Origin: Sporosarcina sp. FSL K6-2383
Lineage (GTDB): Bacteria; Bacillota; Bacilli; Bacillales_A; Planococcaceae
Reading direction: 5' to 3'
Assembly: GCF_038618305.1 (NCBI RefSeq)
Contig: NZ_CP152017.1
Coordinates: 3,422,501 to 3,486,500 of the forward strand
DNA length: 64,000 bases
Below the pieces are notes generated by a model, which had not been told where the DNA came from, searched no databases, and worked only from the letters and a program-made list of their open reading frames with translations. The position numbers were made by a program, and so were the translations under genes. Position 1 is the first letter of the stretch; each line of letters opens with the position of its first letter. Positions 19,478 through 27,555 of this stretch are shown here, in pieces.

Positions 19478-19501
19478 CCAAAAAAGGAAGGTGCGTTTTT
19501 T
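19466..19501 (+). terminator. Terminator of yfhF overlapping the pdaA ribosome-binding site
   Basis: CGCACATCCT and AGGAAGGTGCG pair, then T6 runs straight into the pdaA ATG at 19502. The 3' arm AGGAAGG is also the only ribosome-binding site for pdaA, so read-through message would have the site hidden. Confidence 0.7.
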
Positions 19502-20305
19502 ATGATTAAACAGCATGGCCCTGGAATTATACTGGCAGCTTTCATAGTAGTAGCCGGATTTGTATTGAATCCTTTTTCTACGAAAGCAGAAGAATTTCAT
19601 TGGGGATTTAAAAAGGCGACAGATGGCATTCCACCCAGCGCTGGCGCCGCACTCGATTCAATGCTCGAAAAATATGGTGCTATTTACAAAGGAAAGCCTG
19701 ATGAAAAAATTGTCTATTTAACCTTTGATAACGGCTACGAAAATGGCTATACAGAAAGTATTTTAGATACACTGAAAAAGGAAGAGGCTCCCGCAACCTT
19801 TTTTCTCACGGGACATTATTTAAAAAGTGCCACACCACTTGTCAAACGAATGATTGAGGAAGGTCATGGCATTGGGAATCATACTTATGGTCACCCAAAC
19901 CTAACTACACTATCTGGGCAAGGGATGGAAGAAGATTGGAAGAAATTCGATAAATTATTGAATGAACTAACTGGAATAAAACGGACAGTATATACGCGGC
20001 CGCCTGCTGGTGTATTTAATGACAATGTACTTGCCAAAGGAAATGAGCTTGGCTACCGCCATATTTTCTGGTCGGTCGCTTTTATCGACTGGTATGCAGA
20101 CAAGCCGAGGGGACGTGATTTTGCATACAATGAATTGATGACCCAGCTCCATCCGGGCGCCGTCATTTTAATGCATACTGTTTCTCCTGATAATGCGCAA
20201 GCATTGCCTGACTTTATCCGCGACGCTAAAAAGGCTGGCTACGCCTTCCATTCACTCGATGATCTTGTGCTGGAATATGAAAACATTCACTCGATTTTAA
20301 GATAA
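19502..20305 (+). CDS. pdaA: Delta-lactam-biosynthetic de-N-acetylase (polysaccharide deacetylase)
   Basis: This 267-residue secreted or membrane-anchored deacetylase is needed to make muramic delta-lactam of spore cortex. An N-terminal hydrophobic segment (about 8-27) is followed by HWGFKKATDGIPP, shared with B. subtilis PdaA (YfjS). The NodB-type core has TFDNGYENGY (Asp-Asn instead of the usual Asp-Asp of other deacetylases, which is normal for PdaA), the metal-binding HTYGHP, TRPPAGVF and LMHTVS. The hydrophobic segment has no clear cleavage site. Confidence 0.94.
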   Translation: MIKQHGPGIILAAFIVVAGFVLNPFSTKAEEFHWGFKKATDGIPPSAGAALDSMLEKYGAIYKGKPDEKIVYLTFDNGYENGYTESILDTLKKEEAPATFFLTGHYLKSATPLVKRMIEEGHGIGNHTYGHPNLTTLSGQGMEEDWKKFDKLLNELTGIKRTVYTRPPAGVFNDNVLAKGNELGYRHIFWSVAFIDWYADKPRGRDFAYNELMTQLHPGAVILMHTVSPDNAQALPDFIRDAKKAGYAFHSLDDLVLEYENIHSILR

Positions 20306-20341
20306 GAAAAAGCGTCCAATGTGGACGCTTTTTCTTATCTT
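20301..20341. terminator. Bidirectional terminator between pdaA and the MFS gene
   Basis: GATAAGAAAAAGCGTCC and GGACGCTTTTTCTTATC form a 17-bp stem with an AATGT-type loop, giving T-runs on both strands. Confidence 0.88.
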
Positions 20342-20358
20342 AGAGCTCCGAGTGCCTG

Positions 20359-21528
20359 TTAGGCGATCGCTTTCATTTTCCCCAATAGCGCCAATACGAA
20401 CAAAGTGCCCAAGAAAATTGAAATGAGTAGCAAGTAACTGAAGCTGGCTTCAAATTCAAGGAAGATCCCACCGAGAAACGGACCCGTCAAGCTTCCAATA
20501 CTAAAAAAGATACCGCATAGTAAATTCCCTGTTGGCAAGAGATGCTTCGGTGTCAATTCAGACATATACGAAATACCTAGCGAAAAAATCGAGCCAACAA
20601 AAAGACCAGCTATGAAAAACATTGACATGACCGCAATCGAGGACGTCCCCACTGTACTTGCCGCAAAGAACGATGCCGCCCCACCGCCAAATGCCATCAA
20701 AAAGACGGGGCGCCTGCCAATTTTGTCCGACAACATCCCAAGAGGCAATTGCGAAACCATTCCACCCAATGAAAATGACACTAGAATCAACGATACCGAT
20801 GTCAGATCAATCCCACTTCTTAGCGCATAGACCGGATACATCGCATTGAGAGATGATTCAAGAAAACCATAGCCGAATGGACCGAGAAATGCCAACCATG
20901 CAACGGCAATTGTTGCTTTGAATCTTGTAAAAAACCGTTCTTCAACTGCCTTCCCTTTAATAACATCCGGGAATTCATTTTTCAGTCTGAAAACAAGTGA
21001 CCATGCCAGCATGCAAAGTACACCAGAGACGATAAATGGTAATCCTTCAAACACATTGATAAGTGGCACGAATAGCGGCCCTACCGCAAAGCCAGTCCCA
21101 AATGACAAACCGTAAATGGCAATATTACGCCCCAATCGTTGCTGAGGGGAAAAACTCGTAATCCACGTCTGTGTGGAGAAATGCAAAGCATGATCCCCTA
21201 TGCCTATTAGAAGTCTTAATATGTACCAAAACACAACACTTTTCCATAATGGAAATAACAACAATGAGCAAAAGACGAGTATCCCACCACCGATAATAAT
21301 TGGCTTATAACCAAACCGACGTAACGGTGCCTCCATAAATGGAGATACCAGAAGCGTTCCTATGTATAGTCCCGTTGCATTCAATCCATTCAATGCACTC
21401 GATACACCATCGCGTTCAAAAATAGCTGAAATAAGCGGCAATAGCATTCCTTGTGAGAATCCAGAGATGGATACGATGATGACAAGAATCCAAAAACGTT
21501 TCCTCTCTACTTGCGAAAAAGTATTCAT
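20359..21528 (-). CDS. Major facilitator superfamily transporter, drug-exporter type
   Basis: This 389-residue protein has 12 predicted membrane segments. The MFS loop 2-3 is degenerate (PLRRFGYKPII), while the loop 8-9 copy GMLSDKIGRRPVF is canonical. Pro- and Gly-rich stretches in helix 5 (GLSFGTGFAVGPLF) resemble antiporter motif C of drug exporters. A 200-nt leader transcript with its own promoter, tiny ORFs and a strong terminator lies immediately upstream, suggesting inducible expression by attenuation. The substrate is unknown. Confidence 0.83.
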   Translation of the reverse strand: MNTFSQVERKRFWILVIIVSISGFSQGMLLPLISAIFERDGVSSALNGLNATGLYIGTLLVSPFMEAPLRRFGYKPIIIGGGILVFCSLLLFPLWKSVVFWYILRLLIGIGDHALHFSTQTWITSFSPQQRLGRNIAIYGLSFGTGFAVGPLFVPLINVFEGLPFIVSGVLCMLAWSLVFRLKNEFPDVIKGKAVEERFFTRFKATIAVAWLAFLGPFGYGFLESSLNAMYPVYALRSGIDLTSVSLILVSFSLGGMVSQLPLGMLSDKIGRRPVFLMAFGGGAASFFAASTVGTSSIAVMSMFFIAGLFVGSIFSLGISYMSELTPKHLLPTGNLLCGIFFSIGSLTGPFLGGIFLEFEASFSYLLLISIFLGTLFVLALLGKMKAIA

Positions 21529-21619
21529 ATTTTTTTACGCTCCCTATTTTAATGACCATTGTATGATTCTAGCATAGGAGAACAGTAAATCAGCGCAATT
21601 TTACATAACATCATCTTTT

Positions 21620-21676
21620 AAAAAAATCGTAAAGACCCAGTCCATATCTGATTGTCAGATTACGGCTGGGCCTTTA
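21620..21676 (-). terminator. Leader terminator upstream of the MFS gene
   Basis: The stem GTAAAGGCCCAGCC with GGACTGGGTCTTTAC and an inner ATCTGA/TCAGAT stem is followed by T7 on the minus strand. Confidence 0.8.
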
Positions 21677-21708
21677 CATATGAATTGAACCTTCATTATC
21701 ATTTTCCA

Positions 21709-21753
21709 TTAACATAAGTCGTAGTCGTCTCTCGGCATATAGCCGGTGGACAC
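21709..21753 (-). CDS. Possible 14-residue leader peptide
   Basis: GTG at 21753 follows AAGGAGGGG with 8-10 nt spacing and encodes MSTGYMPRDDYDLC before TAA. It lies wholly inside the terminated leader transcript. Small leader peptides of this size control several Gram-positive drug exporters and resistance genes by ribosome stalling. There is no direct evidence of stalling here, and the ORF could be fortuitous. Confidence 0.35.
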   Translation of the reverse strand: MSTGYMPRDDYDLC

Positions 21754-21827
21754 TTACGGATCCCCTCCTTCTTAACAGGATTCGATTTGTCTTTACTCTA
21801 CGCCCTCCCTTTCATTTGATTACACAT

Positions 21828-21856
21828 ATCATAGCATAAAGATTTTTAATTGTAAA
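21828..21856 (-). promoter_or_regulatory. Sigma-A promoter of the MFS leader
   Basis: On the minus strand TTTACA and TATGAT are separated by 17 bp. It is one of the best sigma-A matches in the window. Confidence 0.75.
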
Positions 21857-21982
21857 GATTCTGTTAAGTTTTTTATTCAATAAATTCTTATGCCTTTTTT
21901 TCATCTTTGCGTAGTTATTGGAGCCTGTTGAAAAAAACCTTTTTTTCGTTTACGATTATAGTAATGAAAAGAGGTGTACGTA

Positions 21983-22159
21983 TTGGATAACGCACAAGAT
22001 CATAACCAAGTTGATGGGTTAAAAACACGCTTCCATCAATTCTTAGAAACACTTGATACAATTGAACCTGAAACAGCAGATTTGCAAGAAATTGATCGCC
22101 TAATCGGCATGATTGACGACCTTGAAGAACAAGTCGAAAAGATAAAATCAACTAACTAA
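21983..22159 (+). CDS. SE1561 family small protein
   Basis: This 58-residue acidic, helical protein starts at TTG with AGAGGTG upstream (6 nt). An in-frame GTG 9 nt earlier is part of that site. The sequence FLETLDTIEPETADLQEIDRL followed by GMIDDLEEQVEKIK resembles the short Staphylococcus/Bacillus SE1561 family, which has no known function. It lies 24 bp upstream of the fumarase gene and may share its transcript. Confidence 0.78.
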   Translation: MDNAQDHNQVDGLKTRFHQFLETLDTIEPETADLQEIDRLIGMIDDLEEQVEKIKSTN

Positions 22160-22183
22160 TTATATAGGGAGGGGGGCTTGAGT

Positions 22184-23719
22184 ATGTACATAGAACAAAT
22201 CGAAAAAAGCATGTATGATCTCATTTGTGAAACATCGACAAATCTTCCGAAGGATGTGCGCCGAAAAATTCTTGCAGCAAGACAACAAGAAGACGCAGGC
22301 ACACGCGCGGCGATGAGCTTGGATACGATTGCTCAAAATATCAATATGGCGGATGAGAAAATGTCACCTATCTGTCAGGACACGGGCATGCCTACATTTA
22401 AAATCAAAACTCCTGTCGGCGTGAACCAGCTTGAAATCAAAGCAGCTATTAAGCGTGCCATTGTTCAAGCGACAAAGGATACGAAACTCCGCCCGAACTC
22501 CGTTGACTCCTTAACTGGCGACAACAGCGGCGATAATCTTGGTGAAGGCGTCCCTGTTGTGAAATTTGAACAATGGGAACAAAACCATATAGAAGTAAAG
22601 CTCATCCTAAAGGGTGGCGGCTGTGAGAATAAAAACATCCAGTATAGCCTGCCAACTGAGCTTGAAGGGCTTGGGCGTGCTGGTCGCGACCTCGACGGCA
22701 TTCGTAAATGTGTTTTACACTCCGTCTACCAAGCGCAAGGACAAGGCTGCTCGGCAGGCTTCATCGGCGTTGGAATTGGCGGGGATCGCGCTTCCGGCTA
22801 TGACCTTGCTAAAGAACAGCTATTTCGTGCGGTTGACGATGTAAATCCAAATGATCAATTGGCTGGGCTAGAGGCTTATATTTTAGAATCAGCAAACAAA
22901 CTTGGCATCGGCACAATGGGCTTCGGTGGTGAAGTGACACTTCTTGGCTGCAAAGTGGGCGTCATGAATCGTATTCCTGCTAGCTTCTTCGTTTCCGTAG
23001 CGTATAACTGCTGGGCGTATCGTCGGATGGCTGTCGATATTGATGCTGTGTCTGGCGAAATTACAAATTGGCATTATAATGATGGCGAAAAAATCGCTTT
23101 CACACAGGATAACGAGCCGGAAGAACAACAAGCTATGCGTACAGTAGAGCTAACTGCACCTATTTCTGAAGAACAAATTCGTGATTTAAAAGTAGGCGAC
23201 GTTGTTAAAATTTCAGGGCGTATGTTTACAGGCCGTGATGCGATTCATAAGCATCTTTCTGAAAATGATGCACCTGTCGATTTGGACGGACATATTATTT
23301 ACCATTGCGGCCCTGTCGTCTTGAAAAAAGACGATGGCAGCTATGAAATTAAAGCTGCTGGTCCAACAACCTCCATTCGTGAAGAGCCTTATCAAGGTGA
23401 TATTATGAAGAAGTTTGGTATTCGAGCAGTTATCGGTAAAGGCGGTATGGGTCCTAAAACACTCGCTGCCCTTGAAGAACACGGTGGCGTCTATCTAAAC
23501 GCAATCGGCGGAGCAGCACAATATTATGCCGACTGCATTAAAGAGGTTGAAGGTGTAGACTTACTACAATTTGGAATCCCTGAAGCGATGTGGCATCTAC
23601 GCGTCGAAGATTTCACTGCAGTCGTCACAATGGATTCACATGGCAACAGCTTACACGCCGATGTCGATAAAACATCACTTGAGAAACTAGCACAATTTAA
23701 AGAAAAAGTATTTAGCTAA
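22184..23719 (+). CDS. fumA: Fumarate hydratase, class I (iron-sulfur type)
   Basis: This enzyme of about 511 residues interconverts fumarate and malate with a 4Fe-4S cluster. The N-terminal alpha half carries the cluster motif SPICQDTGMP and the GDNSGDNLGEGVP, GGGCENKN and GQGCSAGF cysteine motifs. The beta half begins near ELTAPISEEQIRDLKVGDVV and has ISGRMFTGRDAIHK and IGKGGM. Both halves are fused as in E. coli FumA. ATG at 22184 and TTG at 22178 are both possible. Other Bacillales usually rely on the class II fumarase; whether one exists here is not visible. Confidence 0.92.
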   Translation: MYIEQIEKSMYDLICETSTNLPKDVRRKILAARQQEDAGTRAAMSLDTIAQNINMADEKMSPICQDTGMPTFKIKTPVGVNQLEIKAAIKRAIVQATKDTKLRPNSVDSLTGDNSGDNLGEGVPVVKFEQWEQNHIEVKLILKGGGCENKNIQYSLPTELEGLGRAGRDLDGIRKCVLHSVYQAQGQGCSAGFIGVGIGGDRASGYDLAKEQLFRAVDDVNPNDQLAGLEAYILESANKLGIGTMGFGGEVTLLGCKVGVMNRIPASFFVSVAYNCWAYRRMAVDIDAVSGEITNWHYNDGEKIAFTQDNEPEEQQAMRTVELTAPISEEQIRDLKVGDVVKISGRMFTGRDAIHKHLSENDAPVDLDGHIIYHCGPVVLKKDDGSYEIKAAGPTTSIREEPYQGDIMKKFGIRAVIGKGGMGPKTLAALEEHGGVYLNAIGGAAQYYADCIKEVEGVDLLQFGIPEAMWHLRVEDFTAVVTMDSHGNSLHADVDKTSLEKLAQFKEKVFS

Positions 23720-23729
23720 AATCTCAAAG

Positions 23730-23775
23730 TAAAATGCCCTGTACCGGAGTATATTCCGAATACAGGGCATTTCTC
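23730..23775 (+). terminator. Terminator of the fumarase gene
   Basis: AAATGCCCTGTA and TACAGGGCATTT form a 12-bp stem with an internal CGGAGTATATTCCG hairpin in the loop. Confidence 0.78.
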
Positions 23776-23786
23776 ATAGGTTACAC

Positions 23787-24770
23787 TTATTTTCCTTCCA
23801 ATGATTTTATCGTTTCCCTCTCTAACATCACGGCATTCAACTGTCCACCGAGCATTAAAATAATACCCGAGAAATACAACCACATCATGAGAACAATAAT
23901 CGTCCCAATACTTCCATACGTATTTGAGTAGCTTTCAAAGTTATCGACATAAAATGTGAATAGAAGAGTAGTACAAATCCATCCAATTGTCGCAAATAAC
24001 GCACCTGGAAGTACACTTTTCCACCGTAGCTTTACATTCGGAACTAACCAGTAAATCGTTACAAACACAATTGAAATAAGAACGGGTGGGATACTCCAGC
24101 GTAGGCTTTTCCATATAGCAAGAAAACCTTCCTCCAATCCGAAAACTGAAAATGCTAAAATACCGATTTGCCGACCGAATAACGGTAAAACAAGAGCAAT
24201 CAGAAGAGTAGAAATGAGCAGGACTGTAAAAACTAGCGACATCGCACGTGTAAGGATGGAGGATCGTGTCTCAGCCGTGTCATAAGACAAATTTAATGCC
24301 TTCGTAAGAGCATTCATACCTTTAGACGCCGACCAAATTGTTGCGAATGCCCCAATCGACAGTAAACCACCATTTCTATTTGCTAGCACTTCTGCTAGCG
24401 TATCCTCAATTAGCATAGCAACACTTGTCGGTGCATACTCTCGAATATATATAAAGATCTGTGCAACATCAATATTTAAAAATGGCAACAGTGTAATAAG
24501 GAAGATGAGTAATGGAAACAAGGACAATAGGAAGAAGAAAGCCATTTGAGAAGCTAATCCAGTCACATCTACTTTCTTTATCCGAATGAACAATTCCTTC
24601 CAAAATCCTTCAGTCGTTGTGACATCAAACTTGTCAAGGTCACCTTCTACGACATCATCATAAAATTTTAGGAGCTTAGTTTCGCCCATTAAACTATCAA
24701 TCCTTTGTCTTACCTTGCTAACTTTTTCTTTATTATTCACTTCAGGAGTTAAACGTTTTTTTTCAAACAC
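23787..24770 (-). CDS. YihY/virulence factor BrkB family membrane protein (YfkH-like)
   Basis: This 327-residue protein starts at GTG with AAAGGAG 10 nt upstream. A soluble basic N-terminus of about 70 residues precedes six membrane segments. Family motifs are ASQMAFFFLLSLFPLLIFL, YDTAETRSSILTRA and GALFATIGWICTTLLF. The family was once called RNase BN, a label since shown to be wrong; its function is unknown. The nearest recalled B. subtilis relative is YfkH. The gene faces convergently into fumarase. Confidence 0.88.
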   Translation of the reverse strand: MFEKKRLTPEVNNKEKVSKVRQRIDSLMGETKLLKFYDDVVEGDLDKFDVTTTEGFWKELFIRIKKVDVTGLASQMAFFFLLSLFPLLIFLITLLPFLNIDVAQIFIYIREYAPTSVAMLIEDTLAEVLANRNGGLLSIGAFATIWSASKGMNALTKALNLSYDTAETRSSILTRAMSLVFTVLLISTLLIALVLPLFGRQIGILAFSVFGLEEGFLAIWKSLRWSIPPVLISIVFVTIYWLVPNVKLRWKSVLPGALFATIGWICTTLLFTFYVDNFESYSNTYGSIGTIIVLMMWLYFSGIILMLGGQLNAVMLERETIKSLEGK

Positions 24771-24801
24771 AGCGCTTTCACTCCTTTCAATATCGACTAT
24801 T

Positions 24802-24973
24802 TAACTTGATTCAGCAAATGTATTTGTACTGAAAGCGAAGCGTCAGCTACAGAAGTCCCCCACTTCTGCTGAATCAAGTTAAGCCTCCGGCGGATATTAG
24901 GGATTTTGAAGGGAGTAAATTGTGCTATGCACAATTCAAAATCCCAACGCAATTACGCCAAGGCGCAATTGAT
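24802..24973. repeat. Repeat family B, copy 1
   Basis: The element has a terminal hairpin (AACTTGATTCAGCA ... TGCTGAATCAAGTT), then AAGCCTCCGGCGGAT, GGGATTTTGA, and ends with CAATTACGCC and AGGCGCAATTGAT. Three more copies with the same modules occur at 26938, 40760 and 59085. This copy ends 5 bp before the stop codon of the YtxH-like gene. No ORF or transposase is present. Confidence 0.75.
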
Positions 24974-24978
24974 CTTAG

Positions 24979-25335
24979 TTATTCCAAGCTTTCACTGACA
25001 ATTGATTTGTATTCATCCTTTGACTCAACAAACGCATCCTTTGTATCCATTACCAATTCCTTCACTTGCGGCGTCAATACTTTCAACTCTTCGACTTGCG
25101 CCTTGATGTATGAAGCATCTCCTGCCAACTGTTCATAAAGCGTTTGATACTTCTCTGTTTTTTCCTGTAGTTTAAGTTTCAAAACATCCGGATTTTTTGA
25201 ATAAAAACTAATATCAGAAGCAATTTTCTTCGACTTTTTTGTCGTCTCTTCGCGCGTGATTCGGTCAAACATACTTGCAATAGCACCAATAAGAGCACCA
25301 AAAATAATAAATTTACCCAATTTACTACTACTCAT
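24979..25335 (-). CDS. YtxH domain-containing protein
   Basis: This protein of about 118 residues starts MSSSKLGKFIIFGALIGAIA. The ATG at 25335 has ATGGAGGG upstream, so a longer N-terminal reading is rejected. One membrane segment (about 7-22) with the small-residue pattern of YtxH proteins is followed by a long, charged, probably coiled-coil tail. The family is linked to general stress in B. subtilis, but its role is unknown. No sigma-B promoter was recognised. Confidence 0.8.
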   Translation of the reverse strand: MSSSKLGKFIIFGALIGAIASMFDRITREETTKKSKKIASDISFYSKNPDVLKLKLQEKTEKYQTLYEQLAGDASYIKAQVEELKVLTPQVKELVMDTKDAFVESKDEYKSIVSESLE

Positions 25336-25563
25336 GCTAAACCCTCCATTTTCAACTAATTCGCATATCTCATTATACCCTGTAGCAAAGAAAAACAAAC
25401 AATCTAGATATTTTATAAAAAAAGGCTTGACGTATGTCGTGAAATTTCGGAGTATTAACAATAGATGTATTTATTAATTAATTCATCGAAAGGGGGTGTT
25501 AACTAAAAAATAGAATGGGCGTTACAGTTGAAAGTGCTCGTTATTCTAAAAGGGGGTAAGGGA

Positions 25564-26934
25564 ATGGATGGATTACAAACTTTTTTAGACAAGATTGGTG
25601 GAATTATTTGGGGACCGCCACTTCTTATTCTGCTCGTTGGAACTGGAATTTTCTTAACAGCTAGACTCGCATTTATTCAAGTACGTCTTTTACCGTATTC
25701 ATTAAAACAAGTTTTTTCAAAAAATCATGATAAAAAGGCAGACGGTGATATTTCACAATTCCAGGCACTAATGACCGCTATGGCAGCAACCGTTGGGGTT
25801 GGAAATATCGTTGGGGTTGCGACTGCCGTTGTCATGGGGGGACCAGGGGCGGTCTTCTGGATGTGGCTAGCTGGATTTTTCGGGATGGCAACAAAGTATG
25901 GGGAAGCCATTTTAGCGGTTAAATACCGTGTAAAAGATTCTCAAGGTCAAATGGCTGGCGGACCGATGTATTATCTTGAACATGGATTAAAACAAAAATG
26001 GCTCGGTGTCCTTTTCGCGCTTTTCGGTGCGATTGCTGCATTCGGTATTGGTAACGGGACACAAGCAAAAGCGGTTGCGGACGTCATGAAGCTTACTTTC
26101 GATGTTCCACACTGGGCTACAGGTCTTGGGCTTCTCATTTTCGGAGCGTTAGTTATCCTTGGTGGCATTAAATCAATCGGAAGAGTGACAGCATTTTTCG
26201 TTCCTATTATGGCACTTTTCTATTTCATCGCAGGTGCGATTGTCGTTATCCTGAATTTTGATCTTGTTCCTGCTGCATTTGGACTTATTTTCTCAGACGC
26301 ATTCAGCGGACAAGCCCTTGCAGGTGGTGCAATCGGTACGGTTATACGCTTTGGGGTTGCTCGTGGTCTATTCTCTAATGAGGCGGGTCTCGGGTCCGCA
26401 CCAATCGCTGCAGCGGCTGCGAAAACAGATATGCCTGGACGTCAAGCACTTATTTCAATGACACAGGTATTTTTCGATACACTTATTATCTGTTCAATTA
26501 CAGGTCTCACAATTGTTATGTCCGGCCAATGGAAAGATACTACAATTTCAGGTGGTGATCTGACAGCAGCAGCATTCGGTACTTTCCTCGGAGGTGCTGG
26601 ACCAATCATCGTCGCAATCGGACTGATTTTCTTTGCCAGTTCCACTATTTTAGGTTGGAGCTATTACGGCGAGAAATGCTTCCAATACTTGGTGCCTAAT
26701 CAGAAATTCGTAATCCTTTACCGCGTTGCATTTGTTTTGTTTATCTTCGTAGGGGCGACAGCGACACTCGACATTTTATGGTCATTCGCTGATGTTATGA
26801 ACGGTCTTATGGCCATTCCAAACTTAATCGGACTCCTGGGCTTGTCTGGTGTAATTATTTATGAAACAAAACGCTTCCAAGCAAAAATGAAAGAAGAGGA
26901 AGCCGCGAAAAAAGAAGCAAAAAGAGCAGCATAA
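25564..26934 (+). CDS. Sodium:alanine/glycine symporter (AGCS family)
   Basis: This transporter of about 456 residues has 10-11 membrane segments. The family signatures NIVGVATAVVMGGPGAVFWMW, GPMYYLEHGL and the SNEAGLGSAPIAAAAA loop are all present. The last is the diagnostic AGCS motif. The ATG at 25564 with AAGGGGGT 7 nt upstream is preferred to a TTG 36 nt earlier. It imports alanine, glycine or possibly glutamine with Na+ or H+. A repeat B copy begins a few bases after the stop codon. Confidence 0.93.
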   Translation: MDGLQTFLDKIGGIIWGPPLLILLVGTGIFLTARLAFIQVRLLPYSLKQVFSKNHDKKADGDISQFQALMTAMAATVGVGNIVGVATAVVMGGPGAVFWMWLAGFFGMATKYGEAILAVKYRVKDSQGQMAGGPMYYLEHGLKQKWLGVLFALFGAIAAFGIGNGTQAKAVADVMKLTFDVPHWATGLGLLIFGALVILGGIKSIGRVTAFFVPIMALFYFIAGAIVVILNFDLVPAAFGLIFSDAFSGQALAGGAIGTVIRFGVARGLFSNEAGLGSAPIAAAAAKTDMPGRQALISMTQVFFDTLIICSITGLTIVMSGQWKDTTISGGDLTAAAFGTFLGGAGPIIVAIGLIFFASSTILGWSYYGEKCFQYLVPNQKFVILYRVAFVLFIFVGATATLDILWSFADVMNGLMAIPNLIGLLGLSGVIIYETKRFQAKMKEEEAAKKEAKRAA

Positions 26935-26937
26935 CTT

Positions 26938-27187
26938 TAACTTGAATCAGCAAATACATTTGCTGATTCAAGTTAAGCCTCCGACGTACAGGACGTACTA
27001 GTGCCGACAATGCCACAGGACGTGGCGTTTTTGTCGGCCGGCGGATGTCAGGGATTTTGAGGAAGTGGGAAAGGAAACTTAAGTTTGCGACGTCCCACGG
27101 ATGCCTTAATTTCTGCAAAGTACGCAGAAATACGGCAAATCGAACCCTTCGCTGTTCGATTCGCAATTACGCCGAGGCGCAATTGAT
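26938..27187. repeat. Repeat family B, copy 2 (longest)
   Basis: The left-end hairpin AACTTGAATCAGCAAAT/ATTTGCTGATTCAAGTT begins 4 bp after the symporter stop codon. Inside are two small palindromes sharing an AGGACG loop, GTACAGGACGTAC and GCCACAGGACGTGGC, and a GCCGACA/TGTCGGC stem. The right end is CGCAATTACGCC-GAGGCGCAATTGAT, as in copies 1 and 3. Confidence 0.75.
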
Positions 27188-27250
27188 GTTGACACTTAGT
27201 TGGATTAATGAAATGATTAACCCCTAGCAAATGAAAGGTGGGCAACACTC

Positions 27251-27472
27251 ATGGATTTATCTCAACCAACACCAGAAAACGTCATGTATATGATTGAACA
27301 AATTAAAGAAAAACTTCGCATGGTTAACGTAGATGCAATGAAAGCGGAGAATTTCAGTACATCTCAATATGAAGATTTACACTATATGTACGAGATGGTT
27401 ATGAAACGAGAGACCGTAACACCAAACGAAATGCAGGCTATCGTCGCAGAGCTCGGTGCAATGAGACAATAG
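27251..27472 (+). CDS. yfkK: UPF0435 protein YfkK (DUF1128)
   Basis: This 73-residue protein closely matches the remembered B. subtilis YfkK pattern: [20 protein letters not shown] at the start, then [15 protein letters not shown], and near the end [15 protein letters not shown]. The start has an AAAGGTGG site. The protein is soluble, helical and of unknown function. It is transcribed as a single gene ending in a strong terminator. Confidence 0.92.
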   Translation: MDLSQPTPENVMYMIEQIKEKLRMVNVDAMKAENFSTSQYEDLHYMYEMVMKRETVTPNEMQAIVAELGAMRQ

Positions 27473-27493
27473 TATTCATTCAAAGAATTAGTA

Positions 27494-27541
27494 TAAAAAA
27501 AAGATTCACCGTAGGAAACTCCTACGGTGAATCTTTTTTTA
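27494..27541. terminator. Bidirectional terminator between yfkK and motB
   Basis: AAAAAAGATTCACCGTAGGA and TCCTACGGTGAATCTTTTTT form a near-perfect long stem with an A/T-run on each side. Confidence 0.9.
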
Positions 27542-27555
27542 TGATAGACGATTAT

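Larger units (their letters stand above)
21620..21821 (-). ncRNA. Candidate attenuator leader RNA upstream of the MFS gene
   Basis: A sigma-A promoter (TTTACA, 17 bp, TATGAT) on the minus strand starts a transcript at about 21821 that runs into a long terminator hairpin (GTAAAGGCCCAG pairing with CTGGGTCTTTAC, then T7) ending at 21620, 90 nt before the MFS start codon. The transcript contains two strong ribosome-binding sites (AAAGGGAGGG and AAGGAGGGG). It contains one 14-codon ORF with a proper GTG start, and two other frames open for more than 30 codons but without a standard start. It may be a leader that controls the exporter, or an independent small RNA. Confidence 0.6.

Noticed and set aside
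21709-21815. Longer leader ORFs reading CPPAICRETTTTYVNGK or RRLRLMLMENDNEG
   Set aside because: Both frames are open and protein-like, but neither has an ATG, GTG or TTG in register with a ribosome-binding site; kept only as a remark.
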